Shown here: one piece after another, positions 1-8,695 of the stretch
Layout of the letters: the number at the start of each line of letters is the position of its first letter
Numbering within the stretch: the first letter of the stretch is position 1
Source: Streptomyces lincolnensis
Lineage (GTDB): Bacteria > Actinomycetota > Actinomycetes > Streptomycetales > Streptomycetaceae
Assembly (NCBI RefSeq): GCF_001685355.1
Contig: NZ_CP016438.1
Span: forward strand, 9,238,001 to 9,302,000
Reading direction: 5' to 3'
DNA length: 64,000 nucleotides
Notes under the pieces: generated by a model
Seen by the model: only the letters and a program-made list of their open reading frames with translations
Databases searched by the model: none
Told to the model about the DNA's origin: nothing
Program-made: the position numbers and the translations under genes

Positions 1-2
1 CC

Positions 3-2630
3 GGCTTCGCCTTCGACGTCACCGACCTGCTGCACACCGACGGCACCACCGCGAACGTCATCGCGGTCAAGGTGCAGAACCGGCTGCCCAGCAGCCGCTG
101 GTACTCGGGCAGCGGCATCTACCGCGAGGCCCGCCTCGTCGTCACCGAACCGGTCCACGTCGCGCGCTGGGGCACGTACGTCACCACACCCCGGATCACC
201 GCCGAGCGGGCCACCGTCAAGGTCGACACCTCGGTGGTGAACGAGACCGGAGCCGCGCGTCCGGTCGAGATCCGGTCACGGGTCAGGGACCCGCGCGGCC
301 GCACGGTGGCCCGCACCGCGTCCACGGTCACGGTCGACGGCCGGGCCACCGAAGGACATGAACTCACCGTCCCCAAGCCCCTGTTGTGGGATTTCGAGAC
401 ACCGCGCCGCTACACCCTGGAGACCGAGCTGCGCGTCGACGGCAGGATCGTCGACACCTACCGCACCCCCTTCGGCTTCCGCACCTTCCGCTTCGACCCG
501 GACGAGGGCTTCCACCTCAACGGCACCTATCACAAGATCAAGGGTGTCGACCTGCACCACGACCTGGGCGCGCTCGGCGCCGCCGTCAGCATCGACGCGA
601 TCCGCAGACAGATGACCATCATGAAGTCGATGGGCGTCAACGCCTTCCGCACCTCCCACAACCCGCCCGCGCCGGAGATGATCCAGGTCTGCGAGGAACT
701 GGGCATCGTGATGCTGGTGGAGGCGTTCGACTGCTGGAAGACCCCCAAGAACCGCTACGACTACGGCCGGTTCTTCGACGAGTGGGCCGACAAGGACGTC
801 ACGGAGATGGTGGAGGCCGCCCGCAACTCGCCCGCCGTCCTCATGTGGTCGATCGGCAACGAGGTCCCCGACTTCTCCTCCACCGCCGGCCTCGCCATGG
901 CGGACCGGCTCATCGCCGCGGTCAAGGCCTCCGACGACACCCGACCGATCGTCATCGGCTCCGACCGGCACCGCGGTGTGCCCGCGCCGGGCACTCCGGG
1001 CGACCTGCTCCTCGCCAAGCTCGACGGCCTCGGCCTCAACTACAACACCGCCAGGTCGGTGGACGCCCTGCACGCCCGCTACCCGCACCTGTTCCTCTTC
1101 GAGTCCGAGTCCTCCTCCGAGACCTCCACCCGCGGCACCTACCAGGAGCCGGAGCACCTCAACACCGGGGAGAACCACACGCCGGGCAGGCGGGCGACCT
1201 CGTCGTACGACAACAACCTCGCCTCCTGGACGATGAGCGGCGAGTACGGCCACAAGAAGGACCGCGACCGCAAGTGGTTCGCGGGGGAGTTCCTGTGGTC
1301 CGGGATCGACTACATCGGGGAGCCCACGCCGTACAACGTCTTCCCGGTGAAGGCGTCCTTCTTCGGCGCCGTCGACACGGCCGGATTCCCGAAGGACATG
1401 TACCACCTCTTCCGGAGCCAGTGGGTGAGCGAGCCCATGGTCCATCTGCTCCCCATGACCTGGAACCACGAGGAGGGCACCACGGTCGAGGTGTGGGCGT
1501 ACGCCAATGTCGCCACCGTGGAGCTGTTCCTGAACGGAAAGTCCCTCGGCACGCGGACGTTCGACACCAAGAAGACCGTCGACGGCCGGGAGTACCTGGA
1601 GACCACCGAGGCCACCGGTGACGACAAGACCTTCACCGACGGCCCCTACCCGGGCAGTTACACCAGCCCGAACGGCAGCGCGGGCAAGCTCCACCTCACC
1701 TGGAAGGTCCCGTACGAGCCGGGCGAGTTGAAGGCGGTGGCCCGCAGGAACGGCAAGGTGGTCGCCACCGACGTCCTGCGCACGGCCGGCAGACCCCACG
1801 CCGTACGCCTCACCCCCGACCGCACGTCCCTCGCCGCCGACGGCCGTTCCCTGGTCTTCGTCACGGCGGACGTCGTCGACGCCCGCGGAGTCGTGGTGCC
1901 CGACGCCGAGCACCTGATCTCCTTCGCGGTGACGGGCGGCTCCCTCGCGGGGCTCGACAACGGCCGCGAGGAGAGCGCCGAGCGCTACCAGGCGAGCACC
2001 CGCACCGCCTTCTGCGGCAAGGCCCTCGCCATCGTCCGCGCCGGGACGAAACCGGGCGCGGTCAAGGTGACCGCAAAGGTGGAGGGCCTGCGCCCGGGCA
2101 CGGCGACCGTCCGGGCCACTCCCGCCCGGTCGGTGGCGACCACCCCGGCCGCCGCGTTCCGCCCCGACCACCCGGCGCCGCCCGACTACCCCCATGCCGA
2201 CGCCAGTTACTCCGGCCGCCCCGACACGCTGCCGGCCGCGATGCTCGACGGCGACCCGGCCACCGGCTGGTCCAACGCCTTCGCCAAGGCCGCCACCGCG
2301 CTGCTGCCCGCCTTCAGCGGAGCCCGGACCGAGGACTGGGTCTCGGTGGACTTCGGGCGGACGCGGACCGTCGACCGGGTGGAGGTCTCCTTCACCCTGA
2401 GCGCGACCCACAGCCTGCCCGCGTCGGTCCGGGCCGAGGTGTGGGACGGGCGGACCTATGTGACGGTCAAGGGGGCGGCCGTCGACTGGGCCACCGCCTC
2501 CGGCGAACCGACGGTCCTCACCTTCGACGCCGTGCGCGGCTCCCGGCTGCGGCTCGTTCTGACCAGCGCCCACCCGGACGAGGCGCGCGGCGGGATACGC
2601 ATCAGCAGGCTGGAAGTCCCGGCCGGCTGA
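3..2630 (+). CDS. Glycoside hydrolase family 2 enzyme (beta-galactosidase-like), 5' truncated by window edge
   Basis: The reading frame is open from base 3 with no start codon, so the N-terminal part of the sugar-binding domain lies outside the window; 875 residues are visible. The GH2 TIM barrel begins near the GVDLHHDLGALGA segment. WSIGNEVPD carries the likely acid/base Glu, and the FESESSSETSTRG segment matches the nucleophile region of the GH2 branch that carries extra C-terminal domains. Downstream are an Ig-like or DUF4982-type module, a bacterial Ig-like segment and a C-terminal F5/8-type (discoidin, CBM32-like) domain over about the last 140 residues. It probably trims galactosides or related side chains from plant polysaccharide outside the cell, although the signal peptide would be upstream of the window. 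Substrate cannot be fixed from sequence. It precedes a cellulase gene, consistent with a plant-biomass locus. Confidence 0.88.
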   Translation, partial: GFAFDVTDLLHTDGTTANVIAVKVQNRLPSSRWYSGSGIYREARLVVTEPVHVARWGTYVTTPRITAERATVKVDTSVVNETGAARPVEIRSRVRDPRGRTVARTASTVTVDGRATEGHELTVPKPLLWDFETPRRYTLETELRVDGRIVDTYRTPFGFRTFRFDPDEGFHLNGTYHKIKGVDLHHDLGALGAAVSIDAIRRQMTIMKSMGVNAFRTSHNPPAPEMIQVCEELGIVMLVEAFDCWKTPKNRYDYGRFFDEWADKDVTEMVEAARNSPAVLMWSIGNEVPDFSSTAGLAMADRLIAAVKASDDTRPIVIGSDRHRGVPAPGTPGDLLLAKLDGLGLNYNTARSVDALHARYPHLFLFESESSSETSTRGTYQEPEHLNTGENHTPGRRATSSYDNNLASWTMSGEYGHKKDRDRKWFAGEFLWSGIDYIGEPTPYNVFPVKASFFGAVDTAGFPKDMYHLFRSQWVSEPMVHLLPMTWNHEEGTTVEVWAYANVATVELFLNGKSLGTRTFDTKKTVDGREYLETTEATGDDKTFTDGPYPGSYTSPNGSAGKLHLTWKVPYEPGELKAVARRNGKVVATDVLRTAGRPHAVRLTPDRTSLAADGRSLVFVTADVVDARGVVVPDAEHLISFAVTGGSLAGLDNGREESAERYQASTRTAFCGKALAIVRAGTKPGAVKVTAKVEGLRPGTATVRATPARSVATTPAAAFRPDHPAPPDYPHADASYSGRPDTLPAAMLDGDPATGWSNAFAKAATALLPAFSGARTEDWVSVDFGRTRTVDRVEVSFTLSATHSLPASVRAEVWDGRTYVTVKGAAVDWATASGEPTVLTFDAVRGSRLRLVLTSAHPDEARGGIRISRLEVPAG

Positions 2631-2732
2631 CCGCCGCCCGCACGATCCTCGAAGCGGTCCGGACGGAACCAGTCCCGTCCGGACCGTTGACGGGGTGTCA
2701 TGCCTGCAACAAGCATGGCCTGCGTCCGCATC

Positions 2733-2746
2733 TGGGAGCGCTCCCA
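2733..2746. promoter_or_regulatory. CebR-type operator upstream of GH9 cellulase
   Basis: TGGGAGCGCTCCCA is a perfect 14-bp palindrome 37 bp before the cellulase start. It is identical to the consensus bound by CebR, the LacI-family cellobiose/cellotriose-responsive repressor of Streptomyces. The inference is that the cellulase is repressed by CebR and released by cello-oligosaccharides. Confidence 0.9.
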
Positions 2747-2783
2747 CGGGAGCGTCACCCGTACCTCCTCCAGGAGCCCAGAC

Positions 2784-5027
2784 GTGAAACGACGTAGAAC
2801 CACCCTGATCTCCCTGACGGCCCTGCTCGGGGCGGCACTCGTGGGCCTCCCCGCCCCCGGGGCCGTCGCCGAGGAGGTCGAACAGGTCAAGAACGGCACC
2901 TTCGACACCACCACCGCCCCCTGGTGGACCACCAGCAACGTCACCGCGGAACTGTCCGGCGGACAGCTGTGCGCCGACGTGCCGGGCGGCACCGCCAACC
3001 GCTGGGACGCCGCCGTCGGACAGAACGACATCACCCTGGTCAAGGGCGAGTCGTACAAGTTCTCCTTCAGCGCGAACGGCTCGCCCGAGGGACACGTCCT
3101 GCGCGCCATCGTCGGCCTGTCGGCGGCGCCCTACGACACCTATTTCGAGGTCAGTCCGCAGCTCAGCGTGTCGGGCAACACCTACTCGTACACGTTCACC
3201 TCGCCCGTCGACACCGCCCAGGGCCAGGTCGGCTTCCAACTCGGCGGCAGCGCCGACCCGTTCCGCTACTGCATGGACGACGTGTCCCTGCTGGGCGGGG
3301 TCCCGCCCGAGGTCTACGAGCCCGACACCGGACCCCGGGTCCGGGTCAACCAGGTCGCCTATCTGCCCGCGGGACCCAAGAACGCCACCCTGGTCACCGG
3401 CGCGACCGCCCCACTGCCCTGGCAGCTGAAGAACGCCGGCGGCGCGGTGGTGGCCCGCGGATCGACCGTCCCGCGCGGCACCGACGCCTCCTCCGGGCAG
3501 AACGTGCACTCCGTCGACTTCGGCGCCTACAAGAAGAAGGGCAGCGGCTTCACCCTGGTCGCCGACGGCGAGACCAGCCGCCCCTTCGACATCGGCACGA
3601 GCGCCTACGAGCGACTGCGGCTCGACGCGGCGAAGTACTACTACACCCAGCGCAGCGGCATCGCGATCCGCGACGACCTGCGCCCGGGCTACGGCCGCGC
3701 CGCCGGGCACGTGAACGTGGCCCCCAACCAGGGCGACAAGGACGTGCCCTGCCAGCCGGGCGTGTGCGACTACACGCTCGACGTCACCGGCGGCTGGTAC
3801 GACGCGGGCGACCACGGCAAGTACGTGGTCAACGGCGGCATCTCCACCTGGGAGGTACTGAGCACCTACGAGCGCGAGAAGCTGGCCCGCACCGGGCAGG
3901 CGGAGCGGCTGGGGGACGGCACCCTCGCCATCCCCGAGAGCGGCAACAAGGTGCCCGACATCCTCGACGAGGCCCGCTGGGAGCTGGAGTTCCTGCTGAA
4001 GATGCAGGTGCCGGCCGGGCAGCCGCTGGCCGGCATGGCCCACCACAAGATCCACGACGAGCAGTGGACCGGCCTGCCGCTGATGCCGAGCGACGATCCG
4101 CAAAAGCGTGAGCTGCACCCGCCGTCCACCGCGGCGACCCTGAACCTGGCGGCGACGGCCGCGCAGGCGGCCCGCCTGTACAAGCCGTACGACAAGGCGT
4201 TCGCGGCGAAGACCCTCGCGGTCGCCCGCACCGCCTGGGCGGCGGCGCTCGCCCACCCCGACCGGTACGCCTCGGAGAGCGACGGCATCGGCGGTGGCAC
4301 CTACGCCGACAACAACGTCACCGACGAGTTCTACTGGGCGGCGGCCGAGCTGTACCTCACCACCGGCGAGAAGGCGTTCCAGGACCACGTCCTGGCCTCG
4401 CCCGTCCACACCGCCGACATCTACACCCCCGTCGGCTACGACTGGGCCAGGACCGCCGCCGCGGCCCGCCTGGACCTCGCCACCGTGCCGAACCGGCTGC
4501 CCGGCCGCGACAAGGTCCGCCAGTCCGTCGTCAAGGGCGCCGACCGCTACCTGGCCACGTTGAAGGCCCACCCGTACGGCATGCCGTACGCCCCGGAGGG
4601 CAACGTCTACGACTGGGGTTCCAACCACCAGATCCTGCACAACGCGATCGTCATCGCCACCGCGTACGACATCACCGGCGGCTCGAAGTACCGGGACGGC
4701 GCCGTGCAGAGCATGGACTACGTCTTCGGCCGCAACGCGCTGAACATGTCGTACGTGACCGGCTACGGCGAGGTCAACGCCCACAACCAGCACGCCCGTT
4801 GGTACGCCCACCAGCTGGACCCGAGCCAGCCCAACCCGCCGCAGGGGACTCTGGCCGGCGGGCCGAACTCGAGCATCCAGGACCCCTTCGCACAGAGCAA
4901 ACTCCAGGGCTGCGTCGGCCAGTTCTGCTTCATCGACGACATCCAGTCCTGGTCGACCAACGAGCACACCATCAACTGGAACTCGGCCCTGACCCGGATG
5001 GCGTCCTTCGTGGCGGATCAAGACTGA
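2784..5027 (+). CDS. Secreted glycoside hydrolase family 9 endoglucanase with N-terminal CBM4/9 module
   Basis: This 747-residue enzyme hydrolyses beta-1,4-glucan outside the cell. The GTG start at 2784 has an AGGAG sequence at 2772-2776 and opens a signal peptide ([20 protein letters not shown], cleavage near AVAEE). The order is signal peptide, CBM4/9-type carbohydrate-binding module (about 35-165), Ig-like CelD_N domain starting at [19 protein letters not shown], then the GH9 (alpha/alpha)6 barrel. The GH9 signature [17 protein letters not shown] carries the catalytic-base Asp; [11 protein letters not shown] and [13 protein letters not shown] carry the later His and catalytic Glu regions. 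An upstream ATG at 2700 would add 28 residues ahead of the signal peptide and is unlikely. A CebR box lies just upstream. The 3' end overlaps the convergent cytochrome b gene by 56 bp. Confidence 0.93.
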   Translation: MKRRRTTLISLTALLGAALVGLPAPGAVAEEVEQVKNGTFDTTTAPWWTTSNVTAELSGGQLCADVPGGTANRWDAAVGQNDITLVKGESYKFSFSANGSPEGHVLRAIVGLSAAPYDTYFEVSPQLSVSGNTYSYTFTSPVDTAQGQVGFQLGGSADPFRYCMDDVSLLGGVPPEVYEPDTGPRVRVNQVAYLPAGPKNATLVTGATAPLPWQLKNAGGAVVARGSTVPRGTDASSGQNVHSVDFGAYKKKGSGFTLVADGETSRPFDIGTSAYERLRLDAAKYYYTQRSGIAIRDDLRPGYGRAAGHVNVAPNQGDKDVPCQPGVCDYTLDVTGGWYDAGDHGKYVVNGGISTWEVLSTYEREKLARTGQAERLGDGTLAIPESGNKVPDILDEARWELEFLLKMQVPAGQPLAGMAHHKIHDEQWTGLPLMPSDDPQKRELHPPSTAATLNLAATAAQAARLYKPYDKAFAAKTLAVARTAWAAALAHPDRYASESDGIGGGTYADNNVTDEFYWAAAELYLTTGEKAFQDHVLASPVHTADIYTPVGYDWARTAAAARLDLATVPNRLPGRDKVRQSVVKGADRYLATLKAHPYGMPYAPEGNVYDWGSNHQILHNAIVIATAYDITGGSKYRDGAVQSMDYVFGRNALNMSYVTGYGEVNAHNQHARWYAHQLDPSQPNPPQGTLAGGPNSSIQDPFAQSKLQGCVGQFCFIDDIQSWSTNEHTINWNSALTRMASFVADQD

Positions 5028-6531
5028 GCGGATCGAGACCGGAACTCGCGTGCTCCACCAGCTCACCGGGCCGCTCGTGCGCGGTGAGCGTGTGGAGCCG
5101 TGCCTGATCGAGCGGCTGGTGCACCTCGACGTACTCACCGTGCGGCAGCCGCTTGATCACGCCGGTCTCCCGACCGTGCATCACCAGCTCCCTGTCGCGG
5201 AGTTGGAGACCCAGGCAGATCCGGCGGGTCACCACGAACACCACCGCCGGGACGACGAACACCGCTATCCGGACCATCCAGGTCACCGTGTTGATCGACA
5301 GATGCAGCCGGGTCGCCACGATGTCGTTGCCGCCGCCCGCCAGCAGCACCAGATACAGGGCGATCCAGGCCGCGCCGATCGCCGTGCGCACCGGCCGGTT
5401 GCGCGGGCGGTCCAGCAGATGGTGCTCGCCCCTGTCACGTGTGAACCGGGCCTCCAGGAACGGGTACACGCCGATGAACACCAGCAGCAGCGGGAAGACC
5501 ACGATGGGGATCAGCACCCCGAGGACGAGTGTGTGCCCCCAGAAATCGATCTCCCAGCCCGGCATGATCCGGACCAGTCCCTCCGCGAAGCCCAGGTACC
5601 AGTCGGGCTGGGCGCCCGTGGAGACCTGGTCGGCGCGGTAGGGGCCGTACGACCAGACGGGGTTGATGCTCGCCACGGCCGCGAGCAGCGTGAGCGATCC
5701 GAAGACCAGGAAGAAGAAGCCGCCCGCCTTCGCCATGTACACCGGCATGAACGGGGTGCCGACCACATTGCGCTCGGTCCGCCCGGGCCCCGCGAACTGG
5801 GTGTGCTTGTGGTAGAAGACCAGCAGCACATGGACCACGACGAGCGCCGCCATGATGCCCGGGATCACCAGGATGTGCAGCGAGTAGAAGCGCGCCACGA
5901 TGTCGTCGCCGGGGTACTCGCCGCCGAACAGGAACATCGCGAGGTATGTCCCCACGATCGGTACGGACAGCAGGGCGCCGTGGACGAACCTCATGCCCGT
6001 CCCGGACAGCAGGTCGTCGGGCAGCGAGTAGCCGAAGAGCCCCTCGAACAGCCCGAGGAACAGCAGCGACCAGCCGAACAGCCAGTTGACCTCGCGCGGC
6101 TTGCGGAACGAGCCCGTGAAGAAGTGCCGCATCATGTGCGCGAGCATCCCGGCCACGAAGACCAGCGCCGCCCAGTGGTGCAACTGCCGGATCAGCAGCC
6201 CGCCGCGCACGTCGAAGCTGATGTCCAGGGTGGAGGCGTACGCCTCGGACATGCGGACGCCGTTGAGCGGGGTGTAACTGCCCTGGTACGTCACCTCGTT
6301 CATCGACGGATGGAAGAAGAAGGTGAGGTACACGCCGGACAGGATCAGGACGATGAAGCTGTACAGGCAGATCTCGCCCAGCAGGAAGGACCAGTGGTCG
6401 GGGAAGACCTTGCGCAGGTACTTCTTGCCCAGGGTGTGGGTGCCGAGGCGGCCGTCGAACCAGTCGGCCATCCGCTCGCCGCGGCCCCGCCCGCCGGTGT
6501 CGGGAACATCGGAAACGGTCTGCTCGGACAT
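4972..6531 (-). CDS. qcrB: Cytochrome b subunit (QcrB-like) of cytochrome bc1 complex, stand-alone copy
   Basis: This 519-residue integral membrane protein should carry the two b-type hemes that oxidise menaquinol. The ATG at 6531 has GGGAGG upstream; in-frame codons further upstream lack a ribosome site. Visible features are the helix with [24 protein letters not shown] and the later H...H pair in [21 protein letters not shown], which are the heme ligands, and [10 protein letters not shown], the PEWY motif of the quinol site with Asp in place of Glu. An actinobacterial-type C-terminal extension follows. The main Streptomyces qcrB lies in a qcrCAB operon; none of those partners is present here, so this looks like an orphan paralogue. 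Which cytochrome c and Rieske partners it uses is unknown. Its last 18 codons overlap the end of the cellulase gene. Confidence 0.9.
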   Translation of the reverse strand: MSEQTVSDVPDTGGRGRGERMADWFDGRLGTHTLGKKYLRKVFPDHWSFLLGEICLYSFIVLILSGVYLTFFFHPSMNEVTYQGSYTPLNGVRMSEAYASTLDISFDVRGGLLIRQLHHWAALVFVAGMLAHMMRHFFTGSFRKPREVNWLFGWSLLFLGLFEGLFGYSLPDDLLSGTGMRFVHGALLSVPIVGTYLAMFLFGGEYPGDDIVARFYSLHILVIPGIMAALVVVHVLLVFYHKHTQFAGPGRTERNVVGTPFMPVYMAKAGGFFFLVFGSLTLLAAVASINPVWSYGPYRADQVSTGAQPDWYLGFAEGLVRIMPGWEIDFWGHTLVLGVLIPIVVFPLLLVFIGVYPFLEARFTRDRGEHHLLDRPRNRPVRTAIGAAWIALYLVLLAGGGNDIVATRLHLSINTVTWMVRIAVFVVPAVVFVVTRRICLGLQLRDRELVMHGRETGVIKRLPHGEYVEVHQPLDQARLHTLTAHERPGELVEHASSGLDPLSLDPPRRTPSGSGPSSS

Positions 6532-6641
6532 GTGTGCGCCTCCCGGTGGCTCGCTCACCACCGAGACGGCCGAGGGGGCCCGGAGTGTGACACCCGACCG
6601 GCCGGATGTGGTCCACGCCACACCCGGCCGTCGTGCGGTCC

Positions 6642-7364
6642 TCAGGCGGCGTCGTGGAAGACCAGCCCCAGCGCACGGCGATGCCCCGAGCGGACCACGC
6701 TCACCCCGTGCCGCATCGCCCCGGCCGACCAGCCGCGCCGGCCGCGCACCGGGCGGTCCCGGGTCGTGAAGACCACCCCGTGCCCCTGCGGGAGCACGGT
6801 CGTGACGCCCCGGGACTGGGCCCGGGCCCGCTGCTCCACCATCAGGAACTCGCCGCCCGTGTAGTCGGTGCCGTGGGCGTCGAGGCCGACGACCACCTGG
6901 AGCGGGAAGACCAGCTCGCCGAACACGTCACGGTGCAGCGCGTTCCAGTCACCCTGCCCGTACCGCAGCAGGATCTGCGCGGACCGGTCCTGCCCGGCCT
7001 CGTGGCAGCGCTCCAGCCACTCCCGGAGGGAGTCCGGCCACGGCGCGGGCCGTCCGAGCCGGGCCGCCCAGTCCCGGGCGATCGGCAGCAGCCGCGGGTA
7101 GAAGGCGGCCCGCAGGGCGGCGACCGCCGGGGGCAGGTCGTGGGTGAAGTAGCGGTACTCCCCGGATCCGAAGCGGTGCCGCGCCATGTCGACGGTCGTC
7201 CGGAACAGCTCCGGTTTGTCGTACAGGGCCGCCAGGTCGTGGCACTCGGCCGGCGTCAGCAGCCGTTCCGTCGGCGCGCAGCCGTGCTCGTCCAACTCGG
7301 CGGCCACAGCGGTCCAGTCGGTCCCGGCGACCCGTCGCAGGGCCCGGTCGGCGGTGACGGTCAT
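6642..7364 (-). CDS. 2-oxoglutarate/Fe(II)-dependent oxygenase (prolyl 4-hydroxylase-like)
   Basis: A 240-residue cytoplasmic protein with the double-stranded beta-helix pattern of Fe(II)/2OG dioxygenases. ALHRDVFGE holds the H-x-D iron ligands and the C-terminal MRHGVSVVRSGHRRALGLVFHDAA holds the distal His and the 2OG-binding Arg. The ATG at 7364 has GAGGAGAGG upstream, which decides the start over an in-frame codon 120 bp earlier. It lies 110 bp behind the start of the cytochrome b gene on the same strand and may be co-transcribed with it. The substrate is unknown. Confidence 0.8.
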   Translation of the reverse strand: MTVTADRALRRVAGTDWTAVAAELDEHGCAPTERLLTPAECHDLAALYDKPELFRTTVDMARHRFGSGEYRYFTHDLPPAVAALRAAFYPRLLPIARDWAARLGRPAPWPDSLREWLERCHEAGQDRSAQILLRYGQGDWNALHRDVFGELVFPLQVVVGLDAHGTDYTGGEFLMVEQRARAQSRGVTTVLPQGHGVVFTTRDRPVRGRRGWSAGAMRHGVSVVRSGHRRALGLVFHDAA

Positions 7365-7533
7365 GGGCTTGCCTCTCCTCGTGACGTGTCTGCGGCACCA
7401 TCGAGTCTGCCGCCGTCGGAGGCTGGTGACCGGCGGAAATCGGACCGAGTGTTCCACGGCCTGCGGTACCTCTGTGATGTCCACTTGACCTGGGGATATT
7501 TACGAGTAAGTACCCGGGCGGTACCGTGGTGGC

Positions 7534-7779
7534 ATGCCTGCTCTGAACGTGGAATTCAGCGATCGCGAGCTGGAGGACCTGCGGCAGATCGCCAAGGAGC
7601 GCGGTACGTCGATGAAGGCCCTGGTGCGCGAGGCCGCCGCGGCCGACATCGCCCGGCACCGCGCGCTCCAGGAGGGCGCGGAGGCCTTCCGCCGGTTCTT
7701 CGCCTCCCACGCCGAGGAGTTCGCGGCCGCCTTCCCCGACGACGAACCCCGGGCCCGGGGCGCGGGGCGGGTCGCCTGA
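7534..7779 (+). CDS. Antitoxin-like ribbon-helix-helix protein
   Basis: An 81-residue protein whose N-terminal third (MPALNVEFSDRELEDLRQIA, then a helix reading KALVREAAAADIARHRA) fits a CopG/RHH DNA-binding fold, with an acidic C-terminal tail. It is followed 3 bp later by a Doc/Fic-like gene, the usual antitoxin-then-toxin order. The RHH part would autoregulate the pair and the tail would bind the toxin. There is no convincing Shine-Dalgarno before the ATG, so translation may be leaderless or weak. Confidence 0.7.
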   Translation: MPALNVEFSDRELEDLRQIAKERGTSMKALVREAAAADIARHRALQEGAEAFRRFFASHAEEFAAAFPDDEPRARGAGRVA

Positions 7780-7782
7780 CCG

Positions 7783-8160
7783 ATGGCTCCCGTGGTCCAC
7801 ATCGACGTGCCCTGGCTGCTCCAGCGTCACGAAGAGGTCCTGCCCGACCAGCCCACCATCAACGACTTCTCCGCGCTGGTGGCCGCCGTCGCCCGGCACC
7901 GCGTCGACCCGCCGCGCCTCGGTGTGGACTCCGACCCCGCCTGGCGGGCCGCCGCGCTGCTGCACACCCTCGCCCTGCTCAAACCCCTGCCGTCGGCCAA
8001 CGCCCGCTTCGCCTGCGCCACGGCCGTGGCCTACATGTTCGTCAGTGGCGTCGGCATCGACCCGCCCTACGGCACCCTCGTCGACCTCGCCCGCGACCTG
8101 ATCTCCGGCAAGACCGACGTGTACGGGGCCGCCGACCGGCTGCGCTCCTGGCAGATCTGA
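7783..8160 (+). CDS. Doc/Fic-family toxin-like protein with degenerate catalytic motif
   Basis: A 125-residue all-helical protein resembling the small Doc branch of the Fic family, which modifies EF-Tu or other targets. The segment LLKPLPSANARFACATAVAYM aligns with the Doc motif H-P-F-x-x-G/A-N-x-R. The Asn and Arg are kept, but the catalytic His position reads Lys and the Gly is Ala. The N-terminal VPWLLQRHEEVLPDQP and the C-terminal DLARDLISGKTDVYGAADRLRSW are typical of actinobacterial Doc-like proteins paired with RHH antitoxins. Three bases separate it from the antitoxin stop, so the two are translationally coupled. The His loss suggests a changed or lost catalytic activity. Confidence 0.65.
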   Translation: MAPVVHIDVPWLLQRHEEVLPDQPTINDFSALVAAVARHRVDPPRLGVDSDPAWRAAALLHTLALLKPLPSANARFACATAVAYMFVSGVGIDPPYGTLVDLARDLISGKTDVYGAADRLRSWQI

Positions 8161-8695
8161 TCCCGTCGCGGGATCTGCCGTCCGCTCCCGGGGCCGCCGA
8201 CCGGGGCGGGAGGAACGGGGTCGGCGGCCGTCGTCGCGCAGGAGAGCCTCCCCCAAGCTCTCGGCTTCGCTCGAGCCCGGGGGGACCCCCACCCTGCGCG
8301 GGGCCTCCGAGGAAAGGCCGGTTCCAGTCCACTACGCGGTGCGGTGCGCGGGCAGCGTGCGTGCCGCCCGGGCACGTGCGTGTGTTTCACACGGGGCGCA
8401 TGGAATCGTGAAAGGCCGGACGGGGCGCATGAGTTGCCGCCGTATCCGACTCTCTTCCCATGAGGTGGATGTGACCCCGGTGCCTTGTTGGCCGTGTATG
8501 ACTTGTGCAAGGGTGAACTGTCGGTGTGGGGGGAAGGACCGGCTCGCATTCGTCCCGTGGGGAAACGGGGGCGCGGACGGATGCTGGTGAATTCACGCTC
8601 CCCATGCCCGCGCCCGAAAGGTGGGCCCCGATCCCGGGCCCTTTCGGCGACCAGAACTTCTGTGTGCGCCCTGCGCGCGGGAAGGAATCAGCTCC
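8161..8695. other. Non-coding stretch between Doc-like toxin and lectin gene
   Basis: These 535 bases carry no gene I can support. They contain the interspersed palindrome at 8246-8291 and the promoter region of the following gene, whose ribosome site GAAGGAA lies at 8681-8687. Confidence 0.6.
8246..8291. repeat. Streptomyces interspersed palindromic repeat (REP-like)
   Basis: A GC-rich imperfect palindrome whose left arm reads CCTCCCCCAAGCTCTCGGCT and whose right arm reads CGAGCCCGGGGGGACCCCC. From general knowledge of Streptomyces genomes, this sequence recurs in intergenic regions; it is probably a non-autonomous REP/MITE-like element. Only one copy was noticed in the window. Confidence 0.75.

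Noticed and set aside
276..5138. A very long open frame on the minus strand opposite the GH2 and GH9 genes
   Set aside because: It is antisense to two clear glycoside hydrolases, and its translation is low-complexity Gly/Arg/Val typical of high-GC shadow frames.
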